NCBI GenBank assembly: GCA_965279065.1
Contig: OZ257134.1
Span: 620,001 to 684,000 of the forward strand
Source of the DNA: JAKAXS01 sp965279065
GTDB taxonomy: Bacteria > Pseudomonadota > Alphaproteobacteria > Rhizobiales > Hyphomicrobiaceae
Length of the DNA: 64,000 nucleotides
Reading direction: 5' to 3'
This document shows positions 1 through 7,651 of this stretch, one piece after another. The notes beneath the pieces are model-generated. The model was not told the origin of the DNA. It saw only the letters and a program-made list of their open reading frames with translations, and did not search any database. The position numbers and the translations under genes are program-made. Positions within the stretch are counted from its first letter, which is position 1. Each line of letters starts with the position of its first letter.

Positions 1-2
1 GC

Positions 3-581
3 AAGTCCGGCGCCAAGCTGCTGCCGCCCGTCTCTGTCGTCTACGCCGGCATGTTGAAGGAAATCGCCGCCATCGAGCCGCAGATCTCCGCCTCCGCGCT
101 CGAACGCGAACTCACCGTGCGCAAGATGGAGCGCGACGTCGAAGAGCTCGAGCGCCTGCGCAAGGAAGACGAGACGCGCGCCAAGGAAGAACAGGCGCGC
201 ATCGCCGCGGAGAAGGAGCGGGTTCGCCGGGAACGTGCCGAACGGGCCGCAGCGGCCGCCGCTGCCGCTGTCGACGATCCGCAGCCCGCACCCGATCCCA
301 ACGCCGGCACGGATGCCACCGTGGACCAGGCGCCGTTGCCGCCCCCCGGTCAGGGTCCCAATCAGGGCCCCAGTCAGGGCCAGTCCCCCGCCAACGCCCC
401 ACAACCCCAATCCGGCGCCACCCCGGCCCCCGGCGCTGACGCCCAACAGGCCGCCGGGACCGACCCCAACGCGCCGCTCTCGCCCGAGGCGGCCGCGGCC
501 CAGGCAGCACCCCGCCAACCCCCGCCCAAGCGCCGCCCGGCTCCGAAAGACAACTGGAACCCCTTCACCAACCAGTTCTGA
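3..581 (+). CDS. C-terminal part of an unidentified Pro/Ala-rich coiled-coil protein (5' end outside window)
   Basis: The reading frame is open from the first bases of the window and ends at TGA 579-581, so the gene starts upstream and only about 192 residues are visible. An ATG at 51 is internal rather than a convincing start, because the frame continues upstream and no ribosome binding site precedes it. The visible part has a Glu/Arg/Lys-rich stretch that should form a coiled coil (roughly residues 30-100 of the visible part). A long disordered tail rich in Pro, Gln, Ala and Gly follows, ending in a basic Pro-rich segment and an aromatic Trp-Asn-Pro-Phe motif. I do not recognise the family. 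It could be the tail of a cell-envelope or peptidase-like protein, but the domain that would tell lies outside the window. Confidence 0.6.
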   Translation, partial: KSGAKLLPPVSVVYAGMLKEIAAIEPQISASALERELTVRKMERDVEELERLRKEDETRAKEEQARIAAEKERVRRERAERAAAAAAAAVDDPQPAPDPNAGTDATVDQAPLPPPGQGPNQGPSQGQSPANAPQPQSGATPAPGADAQQAAGTDPNAPLSPEAAAAQAAPRQPPPKRRPAPKDNWNPFTNQF

Positions 582-672
582 TCCGCCCGTGTCGCCTTGG
601 CCGCCTTCGAACTGCAGTCTCGGTCCGCGCCGGACGGTGGATCGCCACGGACTTGTGTCGGGAGGCCTGCCG

Positions 673-1062
673 ATGGACGACCCTTTCAACCTGCAACGCT
701 TCATCGACGCGCAGGCGCCCGTCTACGCCACCGTGCTGCGCGAACTGCGCGCCGGCCGCAAAACCACGCACTGGATCTGGTTCATCTTCCCCCAGGCCGC
801 CGGCCTTGGCCACAGCCCCATGTCGAAACGCTACGCCATCCGCTCGCTGGACGAAGCCCGCGGCTACCTCGCCCACCCGGTGCTGGGCGCGCGCCTGCGG
901 GAGTGCGTCGCGCTGGTGCGCGCGCACGAGGCGGCAGGCCTGTCGCTGGAGGACATCCTCGGCGAACTCGACGCCATGAAGTTCAGATCGTGTTTAGAGC
1001 TGTTTGGGAAGCCGGGATGTAGTTCGAAAGTCGCTAGCGCGTGTAAAGGCGACGGCGAATAA
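673..1062 (+). pseudogene. DUF1810 family protein, truncated at its C-terminus
   Basis: ATG 673 follows a GGGAGG-like site. The first 105 or so residues are a good DUF1810 match from memory, with DDPFNLQRF at the N-terminus, the THWIWFIFPQ motif, the MSKRYAI motif and MKFRSC near the end. Family members normally continue for about 35-40 more residues after this last motif. Here the frame changes character just after the Leu-Phe at about 1005 and runs into unrelated AT-richer sequence, stopping at 1062. The gene therefore appears cut by a recombination or insertion breakpoint near 995-1010, and the last 15-18 residues are not native. The function of DUF1810 proteins is unknown. Whether the shortened protein folds is uncertain. 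Confidence 0.75.
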
Positions 1063-1134
1063 GCTAGCGTCGTGCAAGTTGCTTGGGAGTACAGGGCCAA
1101 GTCTAGCGTTCCGTACGACGGAAACAGATCGCCG

Positions 1135-1335
1135 CTATTGGGATACGGTGTTGTCCCTGTCGTATCCCACGATGCGCCGCTGCTTCAGCCTCGCCAAAAC
1201 GCGTTCTAAAATGTTCGCAGCCACACCGTCAACAACTTGCAACTCGTTGCGAATGTCGGATTCGACTCCATCGAGCGCCAAGTTCACGCATATCGCAGTG
1301 ACTCTTGCGTGCTCAGAGTGATTGCGTTTTGCTAT
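1135..1335 (-). CDS. Small hypothetical protein, apparent ATA start with consensus Shine-Dalgarno
   Basis: On the minus strand a 66-codon frame runs from ATA (1335-1333) to TAG (1137-1135). A perfect AGGAGG (complement of 1341-1346) lies five bases before the ATA, and an in-frame stop lies 12 bases upstream, so no ATG, GTG or TTG is available near the site. The protein looks real: a basic N-terminus with two His, an amphipathic middle, and a C-terminus rich in Arg, Lys and Asp (NILERVLARLKQRR is typical). The codons have normal amino-acid composition and no long low-complexity runs. It lies 46 bases downstream of the membrane/coiled-coil gene and is probably co-transcribed with it. Alternatives are that ATA is a decayed ATG, or that translation begins at an internal GTG near 1287. 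No family recognised. Confidence 0.45.
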   Translation of the reverse strand: MAKRNHSEHARVTAICVNLALDGVESDIRNELQVVDGVAANILERVLARLKQRRIVGYDRDNTVSQ

Positions 1336-1381
1336 TTGCGCCTCCTACTTCAATAGGAAGCGGCTATCTGATTTGCACTAG

Positions 1382-2254
1382 CTACCGCAAGGGCGCAGGT
1401 TCCTCACTCCCAGAAAAATTGATAGTTGCGGGGCTGTTTGGCGAAGGTCTTGACGGTCGGACGACTCGTGTGGGTGAAGCACCAGTGGGTTCGTCGTCGA
1501 CCAAGTCTTCGGCAATTATTCTAGCGTGCGAAACTAACTCTCGATCAAGCTGACCATCCAACACACGTAAGCTCTGGACGACTTCATCGGGAACCCGCCG
1601 ATTCCTCGGCCGATATCTGTTAAAGAGTTCGTTCAACGACCTCGATGCGTTAGCCGCCGCTGCGGTGATAACGTCCTGTCCCTGGAGCTTATTGACGATC
1701 CGATCATAATTTGTTCGAGGCAGCCGATCGTAGGCAACCTTTTTGCGTCCGTCTGCGATATTGTCGATTACATACTCGATACGGTGCGTGTTCTTCTTCC
1801 AGATTTCACGAAGCTCTTGCCAATTTTCGTCTTCGGAGCTTTCGTGCGCCGCATTTCTTATGAGACCTGCGAGGGCTGGCTGAGGCGCTTCCTCAGCGTC
1901 GGTCCGATTGCTCACCGTCTCCACCTGCAGCTCTGACACTTGCTTCCGTGCTGCGTCGATCTTCTTGTCAATTAGCGTCATGTGCCCGCCGAAGCCCTGC
2001 ACCTGCTCCTTAAGCGAATGAATGACAGGTTCTAGGTTCTTCAGATCTTCAACCGTCTTCTGGAGATCCCACAATGGGCCCCTGGCCTCGCGAAAATCCT
2101 TGATGATCGCGCGGATTGTTCCCAATCGGGCGAGGCATCCTAAAATCGCCACTACAGCCAAGAAATATAGGGCTAGTTCAAATAGAGAACGAACTTCGCC
2201 CCACGGCAGATTGCGCGCCCAAAATAACCAAGCGCTAATCGCTGACCCATCCAT
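1382..2254 (-). CDS. Hypothetical single-pass membrane protein with coiled coil
   Basis: The start chosen is ATG 2254 because GGGGG sits six to seven bases upstream; a longer in-frame extension to 2437 has no such site. The 290-residue product has one hydrophobic segment near residues 22-45 (ELALYFLAVVAILGCLARLG). A predicted coiled coil follows at about 50-115 (Leu heptads and the segment VEDLKNLEPVIHSLKEQV). Then come a charged Glu-rich linker, a Lys/Arg/Tyr-rich middle domain and a Pro/Ser/Arg-rich tail. This suggests a protein anchored in the inner membrane with a cytoplasmic body. I recognise no family. It lies in the AT-richer patch with the 66-codon frame downstream, so it is likely accessory. 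Expression looks self-contained, with about 190 non-coding bases upstream. Confidence 0.65.
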   Translation of the reverse strand: MDGSAISAWLFWARNLPWGEVRSLFELALYFLAVVAILGCLARLGTIRAIIKDFREARGPLWDLQKTVEDLKNLEPVIHSLKEQVQGFGGHMTLIDKKIDAARKQVSELQVETVSNRTDAEEAPQPALAGLIRNAAHESSEDENWQELREIWKKNTHRIEYVIDNIADGRKKVAYDRLPRTNYDRIVNKLQGQDVITAAAANASRSLNELFNRYRPRNRRVPDEVVQSLRVLDGQLDRELVSHARIIAEDLVDDEPTGASPTRVVRPSRPSPNSPATINFSGSEEPAPLR

Positions 2255-2445
2255 TTTGTCCCCCAACGCAACGCGTACAAAATACACACGATAAAATGAG
2301 TGAGGAAAGTAACTGCATAAGGTCCCAACCTTAGCAAGCCAAATGGTGCCGACAGCGTCACAATCTTGCAACGTCCCGCCACCGACAGTACTCCCTCTTT
2401 CAAGCCAGCCGCACGACCTCATCCGCCCTGCCACCACCTCCCCCT

Positions 2446-2517
2446 ACCGGCGCGACGACCGCAGGCTCAAAGGTCGCAAAGAAGTGCGCGATGAACCGTC
2501 ACGTCTTCAAGACCGTC
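2446..2517 (+). pseudogene. Remnant of a carboxynorspermidine synthase gene (N-terminal Rossmann segment)
   Basis: Read in the frame of 2446, this stretch gives 23 residues of which 17 match residues 7-29 of the intact synthase encoded from 4795, including the block KCAMNR and VFKT. At the DNA level the identity is obvious (for example GAAGTGCGCGATGAACCG occurs in both). The dinucleotide-binding GxGxxG glycines are only partly kept (TGATTAG), and weaker similarity trails off to about 2545. There is no start codon and the frame is soon lost, so it is a decayed partial copy. It lies 2.37 kb before the intact gene, with the hybrid kinase gene between the two copies. Confidence 0.75.
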
Positions 2518-2561
2518 GCGCCACCTCGAAGATGCCGGGCTGCTTCTAACGCCAACCCCAC

Positions 2562-4454
2562 CTACATCTCCAACGCATCGATCGCGTTGACGAGGTCCTG
2601 TTGGCAGAACGGCTTGGCAAGCCGGGGGAGCTCAAGGGAGCCGGATGTGATCTCGGCGTAGCCGGTGGCGAGGATGACCGGCAGGTTGGGCTGCAGCCGT
2701 TGCACCTGCTCGGCGAGCTGAAGCCCGGTCATTCCCGGCATGGCGTAATCCGTAATGACCAGATCGATGCCGATGTCTTGCAACAGAACGTTGACGGCCT
2801 CGCTGCCGGAAGCCACCTCGATGACGTGATGCCCGAGGTCGTCCAGCATGTCTCGCGTGTTGGCGAGCACCAGCCCATCATCGTCGACGAGAAGAATCGA
2901 AAGCCGACTACGTTTCCGGGACGCGCCGCTGCTCGGGGCTGCGGGCCGGGCGCTCTCACGACCATCGGCCGCGTTCTTCAGCCAGAGTTCGATCGTGGTG
3001 CCACTTCCTTTCTCGCTGGCGATCGTCAGCTTCCCGCCCAGCTGCTCCATCATGCCGTGAACCATCGATAGGCCGAGCCCCGTTCCCTTGCCGACGCCCT
3101 TCGTGGTGAAAAACGGCTCCAGAGCGCGTCGCAGCGTCTCCTCGTCCATGCCGTCGCCGTCGTCGATCAGCAGCAGCCGCACGTGCTCGGCCTCCTGCCG
3201 CGCCTCGATACGCAGCAGTCCGCCCTCGGGCATCGCGTCGCGCGCGTTGACACCCAGGTTCAGAATCGCGAGTTCAAGCTGATTGGGATCGGCGGCGACC
3301 CGCTGCAACTTGTCCGGCAGGCTGGTTTGAATGAGGACGGCCGGACCCAGCGAACTCTTGAGCAGCCCGGACATACTCTCGATGAGACCCTTCAGGTCGA
3401 CGGCGACTGGCTTGAGTTCCTGCCGCCGCGCAAAAGCAAGCATACGTTGCGTAAGAACGGCACCACGTCGCGCCCCTTCGATGGCATTGCCTAGATAGCG
3501 GGCGAGCTTCTCGTCGTCCGGCACGCGCCGCCGCGCCAGCTCCAGGTTGCCCAAGATCACCGCGAGCAGATTGTTGAAGTCGTGGGCGACCCCGCCTGTG
3601 AGCTGGCCGACGGCATCCATCTTCTGTGATTGGAAGAGTGCCTCGCGCGCCGCCTCCAGCGCGCGTTCGGCCGTCTTCTTCTCGGTGATGTCGCGGGTAA
3701 TTTTGGCAAAGCCGATCAGCGTTCCGTCATTGGACCGGATCGCATCGATGATCACGTGCGCCATGAACGGCGTGCCATCCTTGCGGATCCTGAGGCCTTC
3801 CTTTTCGAAACGTCCGTGAGTTTCGGCGGCTGCCAGCGCTTTCGTCGGCTCGCCGGTCGCGCGGTCCTGCTCCGTATAGAAGCGGGAGAAATGTTCACCG
3901 ATGATCTCGTACGGCAAGTACCCCTTGATGCGTTGCGCGCCCGCATTCCAGCTCGAAACCGTCCCTTCGGGTGAGAGCATGTAGATCGCGTAGTCACTGA
4001 CGCCATCGACCAGCAGCCTGAACTGCTGTTCGCTCTGCCGCAGCTCTTCTTCATTCCTCTTCCGCTCGGTGAGATCTCGTGTAATTTTCGCGTAGCCGAC
4101 CAACTCGCCATCGGCGCTCCGGACGGGATCGATGATGACGTGAGCCCAGAACCGCGTCCCGTCCTTTCGGATGCGCCATCCCTCGCCTTCAAACGTGCCG
4201 CGTTCTTCCGCGGTCCGGAGATTGCGCTCCGGCAGCCCCAAGGCCCGGTCGCCCTCGTCGTAGAATTGCGAGAAGTGCCGGCCTATGATCTCGTCCGGTT
4301 CATAGCCTTTGAAACGTCGCGCACCCGCGTTCCAACTGGTCACCGTCCCGTCGGCATCGAGCATGTAGATCGCGTAATCGGTGATGGCTTCCACAAGAAG
4401 GCGATACCGGCCCTCTTCTGTTTGCGATGCGGAAAACTTGTCCGAAGTCTCCAT
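2562..4454 (-). CDS. PAS-PAS hybrid sensor histidine kinase with C-terminal receiver
   Basis: The 630-residue protein has two tandem, closely similar PAS/PAC units (about residues 15-130 and 143-258; both contain DYAIYML and RIRKDGT). A HisKA domain follows with the phospho-accepting His at about 291 in GGVAHDFNNLL. An HATPase domain (about 390-492, with NLGVNARDAM as N box and GKGTGLGLSMV as G2 box) precedes a receiver domain (about 518-630, phospho-acceptor Asp 569 in VITDYAMPG). No membrane segment is present, so it should sense a cytoplasmic cue such as redox state or a ligand. The two PAS units probably arose by internal duplication. No partner response regulator is adjacent. Family assignment is firm; the signal is unknown. 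Confidence 0.95.
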   Translation of the reverse strand: METSDKFSASQTEEGRYRLLVEAITDYAIYMLDADGTVTSWNAGARRFKGYEPDEIIGRHFSQFYDEGDRALGLPERNLRTAEERGTFEGEGWRIRKDGTRFWAHVIIDPVRSADGELVGYAKITRDLTERKRNEEELRQSEQQFRLLVDGVSDYAIYMLSPEGTVSSWNAGAQRIKGYLPYEIIGEHFSRFYTEQDRATGEPTKALAAAETHGRFEKEGLRIRKDGTPFMAHVIIDAIRSNDGTLIGFAKITRDITEKKTAERALEAAREALFQSQKMDAVGQLTGGVAHDFNNLLAVILGNLELARRRVPDDEKLARYLGNAIEGARRGAVLTQRMLAFARRQELKPVAVDLKGLIESMSGLLKSSLGPAVLIQTSLPDKLQRVAADPNQLELAILNLGVNARDAMPEGGLLRIEARQEAEHVRLLLIDDGDGMDEETLRRALEPFFTTKGVGKGTGLGLSMVHGMMEQLGGKLTIASEKGSGTTIELWLKNAADGRESARPAAPSSGASRKRSRLSILLVDDDGLVLANTRDMLDDLGHHVIEVASGSEAVNVLLQDIGIDLVITDYAMPGMTGLQLAEQVQRLQPNLPVILATGYAEITSGSLELPRLAKPFCQQDLVNAIDALEM

Positions 4455-4794
4455 CCGATTTCCGATGCGGCGCCTTGATTTTGCGCGAGCCGAAGCAAGC
4501 CGGCGCTGTGAACGTCAGTCCAATACGGAGCAAAATCAGAGGGCTCCCCAGGCAAGCAGTACCGTCCCCTCGTAGGGTCTGCAACTCGGGTCGTCCAACG
4601 GATTAGGGCCGGAAGACCTAATGCGCCAGACCCCGTTCTGGTTCCATGAGCGGGTGCCGCCGATACCCAAAAGCCTGTCACAATCCCTTCCTTGAACTCA
4701 TCTACCTCCTGCCTTAAACCGCGTGTCACGCCAGCCGCCGGGCCTCCAGCCGCGCGCGGCTCGGCCGACATCAAGAGTTCAGGAGGAACCCAGA
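4455..4794. other. Intergenic region, divergent promoters presumed
   Basis: These 340 bases separate the divergently transcribed hybrid kinase (minus) and carboxynorspermidine synthase (plus). Several short frames cross it but none has a ribosome binding site or protein-like composition. AGGAGG at 4781-4786 belongs to the synthase start. I see no clear repeat, RNA gene or terminator. Confidence 0.5.
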
Positions 4795-6009
4795 TTGGAT
4801 AACGTATTGATCATCGGCGCGGGAGCCGCAGGCTCGGTGGTCGCGCAGAAGTGCGCGATGAACCGCGACGTCTTCAAGACCATCCATCTGGCCTCGCGCC
4901 GCCTCGAAAGCTGCCAGAAGATCGCCAAGCAGTGCGTCACGCCCATCGAGGTGCATCAGGTCGATGCCGACGTCGCCGCCGAAGTCGTCGCGCTGCTGAA
5001 GAAGGTGAAGCCCGACCTCGTCATCAACATGGCCCTGCCATACCAGGACCTGCCCATCATGGACGCGTGCCTGGAAGTCGGCGTGCACTACATGGACACC
5101 GCCAACTACGAACCGCGCGACGAGGCCAAGTTCACCTACAAGTGGCAGTGGCCCTACCACGACAAGTACAAGGCCAAGGGCATCATGGCGATCCTCGGCT
5201 GCGGCTTCGATCCCGGCCAGTCGAACATCTATTGCGCCTATGCCCAGGAGCAGCTGTTCGACACCATCGATGAGATCGACATCGTCGACTGCAACGACGG
5301 CAGCCACGGCAAGGCGTTCGCGACGAACTTCAATCCGGAGATCAATCTCCGCGAGGTGACGCAGCGCGGCAAGTACTGGAAGAACGGTCAGTGGATCGAG
5401 ATCGACCCGCTCACGATCTCCGCCATGATCGACTACCCGGAAGTCGGCCCGCGCAAGTCCTACCTCATCTATCACGAGGAAGAGGAGAGCCTGGTCGAGA
5501 ACATCCGCGGCCTGAAGCAGATCCGCTTCTGGATGACGTTCTCCGACAATTACATCAAGCACCTCGACGTACTGCAGAACATCGGCATGACGCGCATCGA
5601 CCCGGTCATGTACAAGGGCCATCCCGTAATCCCGATCGAGTTCCTGAAGGAGCTGCTGCCGCCGCCCTCGTCGCTGGGCGAGAACTATTCCGGCAAGACG
5701 TCCATCGGCTGCATCTTCCGCGGCAGCAAGGACGGCAAGAAGAAGATCGCCATGATCTACAACGTGTGCGACCACGCCCAGTGCTACAAGGAAGTCGGCG
5801 CCCAGGCCGTGTCGTACACCACGGGCGTGCCGCCGGTCGTCGGCGCCATGATGCTGTTCAAGGGCCACTGGAAGGGCGACGGCGTCTTCAACGTCGAGCA
5901 GCTGCCGCCCAAGCCCTTCATGGACGAGATCGGTAATCAGGGCCTGCCCTGGAAGCTCCTCGACGTCGCCGAGAAGGACCAGGCCGAGCTATTCGCAGTC
6001 AAGACCTGA
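4795..6009 (+). CDS. Carboxynorspermidine synthase (saccharopine dehydrogenase family)
   Basis: The enzyme condenses a diamine with aspartate semialdehyde and reduces the Schiff base with NADPH to carboxy(nor)spermidine, the alternative bacterial spermidine route. TTG 4795 is chosen as start because AGGAGG lies eight bases before it. That places the Rossmann motif IGAGAAG at residues 7-13, as usual for the family; an upstream ATG at 4723 would add an atypical Pro/Arg tail. The length of 404 residues is normal. The middle contains family landmarks such as MALPYQDLPIMDACLEVGVHY (split here: MALPYQDLP and MDACLEVG) and GCGFDPGQSN. Its partner decarboxylase nspC lies 4.5 kb downstream rather than adjacent. 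A decayed partial copy of the 5' part lies at 2446-2517. Confidence 0.9.
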   Translation: MDNVLIIGAGAAGSVVAQKCAMNRDVFKTIHLASRRLESCQKIAKQCVTPIEVHQVDADVAAEVVALLKKVKPDLVINMALPYQDLPIMDACLEVGVHYMDTANYEPRDEAKFTYKWQWPYHDKYKAKGIMAILGCGFDPGQSNIYCAYAQEQLFDTIDEIDIVDCNDGSHGKAFATNFNPEINLREVTQRGKYWKNGQWIEIDPLTISAMIDYPEVGPRKSYLIYHEEEESLVENIRGLKQIRFWMTFSDNYIKHLDVLQNIGMTRIDPVMYKGHPVIPIEFLKELLPPPSSLGENYSGKTSIGCIFRGSKDGKKKIAMIYNVCDHAQCYKEVGAQAVSYTTGVPPVVGAMMLFKGHWKGDGVFNVEQLPPKPFMDEIGNQGLPWKLLDVAEKDQAELFAVKT

Positions 6010-6077
6010 GCAACCGTCCATCGGATGCCCGTGCGCCGCGCTCGTCCGAGGAGGTTGGCGCCGGCGCACCCAAAACG

Positions 6078-6185
6078 GTCATCCTCGGGCTTGTCCCGAG
6101 GATCCCGCTTTCGGCTGGGCGCGAAATCCAACGGTGAATGTCGAGTAGGCTGCGGCCGGGATCCCCGGAACGAGTCCGGGGATGA
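6078..6185. repeat. Bipartite palindromic dispersed repeat
   Basis: The element begins GTCATCC with a short palindrome (CCTCGGGC...CCGAGG) and ends with the inverted arrangement (CCCCGG...CCGGGGATGA), so the outer ends are imperfect inverted repeats around a spacer of about 45 bases. The same architecture recurs at 55879-56013. Such GTCATCC-type palindromes are common in intergenic DNA of alphaproteobacteria. It fills most of the 366-base gap after the carboxynorspermidine synthase gene, which otherwise shows nothing I can interpret. Confidence 0.7.
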
Positions 6186-6375
6186 GTTGTGGATGGTTTG
6201 CTCGCCCATCTCCACGGCTCGCAGGGCCGACTCTTCTAGACAGCGGGCTGGCGCCCGGCGTCACACGACCTCTGCTCTAGTGCCATAAACTCTTATCCGT
6301 CACGCCCGATGACGCTGCCTGGCAAATGCTCTAAGCCAATCCGGCCGGGGGCTAGTCGAACCATGGAGTGCGATC

Positions 6376-6741
6376 ATGACGTGGAGTGATGCCCTGAAGA
6401 GCGCCGTCGGCGGTCTCGTCAACGAAGCCGAACAAAAGGCCTTGCCTGCCCTGCTGCAGCAGGTGCTGGGCACCGAAGGTCTGCAAGGCATTCTCGCCAG
6501 GCTGGAGCAAGCGGGCCTTGGCGCCCAGGTGAAATCCTGGATCGATCAGAACAAGCAGAACATCCCCATCACTGCCGACCAGGTCCGCGAAGCACTCGGC
6601 AGCGAGTACGTCCAGCAGATCGCCGCCAAGCTTGGCATTTCGCCCGATACGATCGCTTCGGTGCTGGCGCAGATCCTTCCCCAGGCCGTGAACGCTGCCG
6701 GCTCTGCCGCCGCTCCGCCTACGACACCATCGGCTGCCTGA
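6376..6741 (+). CDS. YidB / DUF937 family protein
   Basis: The 121-residue product has the features of the YidB-like DUF937 family. These are an N-terminal amphipathic helix region with ALPALLQQVL, the Gly-Leu-containing segment QAGLGAQVKSWI, and the conserved ITADQVREALGSEYVQQIAAKLGI, followed by an Ala/Pro-rich tail. No signal peptide is visible, so it should be cytoplasmic. The molecular function of the family is not established. It is monocistronic here, with ATG 6376 and a purine-rich region just upstream. Confidence 0.85.
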   Translation: MTWSDALKSAVGGLVNEAEQKALPALLQQVLGTEGLQGILARLEQAGLGAQVKSWIDQNKQNIPITADQVREALGSEYVQQIAAKLGISPDTIASVLAQILPQAVNAAGSAAAPPTTPSAA

Positions 6742-6893
6742 CAAAGGCAGCCGCGCACGGCAGACGGTGGCATCCAGCACGCCGTTTACCGTTGCGGCAC
6801 AAGCCGCCTGCGGACGGTCGAGATTTGATTTGGCGGCAGCACCGGACCGCCGCTAGCTTTCTCCAATCGGGATGATTGGAAGGGCGGGCCCTC

Positions 6894-7223
6894 ATGCATC
6901 ACGCCACAGCGGTTATCGGCTTCGCAGCGTTCGGCTTGGCGATCACGGTCGCGGCAATCCCTGTGCGCGCCACTGAGATCGAATTCCTCTGCACTAAGCC
7001 CGAGACGACGTCGTTCGACGCCAATACCGTTGTTGCCTGCTACAGCGATCCCGGCTGCGTCTATGTACAGAAGCTGGGCGCCGATCCCGTCCGCGACTAT
7101 GACGTGAAAAGTGTCGCCGCCGCGCTGGGCCGAGAGAAGATCGAAGGCATCGTCACCTCGTCGGCGCCGATCATGAAGCAGATCAAGGGATATGGCTACG
7201 TTTGCAAGGAGGTGAAGCCATGA
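6894..7223 (+). CDS. Small secreted hypothetical protein
   Basis: ATG 6894 is preferred over an upstream TTG (6876), because a GGAAGGG site lies upstream and the N-terminus then forms a good signal peptide. The peptide is a hydrophobic stretch at residues 6-22 ending near VRATEI. The mature part is about 85 residues and has four Cys (in LCTKP, VACYSD, GCVYV and YVCKE), suggesting disulfides in the periplasm. The stop codon overlaps the start of the next gene (ATGA), so the two are translationally coupled. No family recognised. Confidence 0.65.
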   Translation: MHHATAVIGFAAFGLAITVAAIPVRATEIEFLCTKPETTSFDANTVVACYSDPGCVYVQKLGADPVRDYDVKSVAAALGREKIEGIVTSSAPIMKQIKGYGYVCKEVKP

Positions 7224-7450
7224 CCAGTCACCCACACGCAGCAGCCCTCATCGTCGCTACAGCCACATTGGCCGCCGTGGCCGGAACAGCGGGCGCGCAG
7301 AAGGAAGAGCCGAAGCCACCCGCGAAGGCCGAGGCAGAAGCCGCCAAGCCCAAGGACTGCGCCGAGGGTTACCACATGGTCGGTGGTCGGTGTCTGCGCG
7401 ATCCGGCTGCCAAGCAGGCACCAAGCTCTGCCAAGACCGAAACCAAATAA
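7220..7450 (+). CDS. Small secreted Lys/Pro/Ala-rich hypothetical protein
   Basis: ATG 7220 overlaps the TGA of the preceding gene, and the GGAGG inside that gene's 3' end (AAGGAGG near 7207) provides the ribosome binding site. The 76-residue product has a signal peptide ending near GTAGAQ. It is followed by a Lys/Glu/Pro/Ala-rich stretch and a short Cys-containing module (DCAEGYHMVGGRC) that appears in many small exported alphaproteobacterial proteins. Both cysteines may pair in the periplasm. The function is unknown; coupling suggests a joint role with the upstream protein. Confidence 0.65.
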   Translation: MTSHPHAAALIVATATLAAVAGTAGAQKEEPKPPAKAEAEAAKPKDCAEGYHMVGGRCLRDPAAKQAPSSAKTETK

Positions 7451-7651
7451 GCCGGGCGCACTTTATTGCGCGCCCGTGATTATCGCCGCCACCGCGCGTT
7501 GGCGCCGCCAACGCTACTGCGTCTGCGCCACTACTGTTTCTGCACAGGTGACGTACCGTCAAAATCGACCTTGTCACCCGCGGGGCCCGGTGGGGCCAGG
7601 ACGATCGCGTGCAAGATCTACCTGTGGACCACCCGCGCACTCCGGGAAAAA

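Larger units (their letters stand above)
985..2445. other. AT-richer accessory patch between two broken genes
   Basis: Base composition drops visibly between about 985 and 2445 compared with the very GC-rich flanks. Codons such as TTA, AAT and ATA, rare elsewhere in the window, become common. The left edge lies inside a truncated DUF1810 gene. The right edge meets a remnant of the carboxynorspermidine synthase gene. The patch carries two minus-strand frames (1382-2254 and 1135-1335). I see no transposase, integrase, tRNA or clear terminal repeats, so the mechanism of entry is unknown. Horizontal acquisition is inferred from composition and the two broken borders. Confidence 0.5.

Noticed and set aside
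4771..5868. A 365-codon open frame on the minus strand opposite carboxynorspermidine synthase
   Set aside because: It mirrors a GC-rich coding strand, has Val/Asp/His-heavy composition and no ribosome binding site; the plus-strand gene is clearly real.
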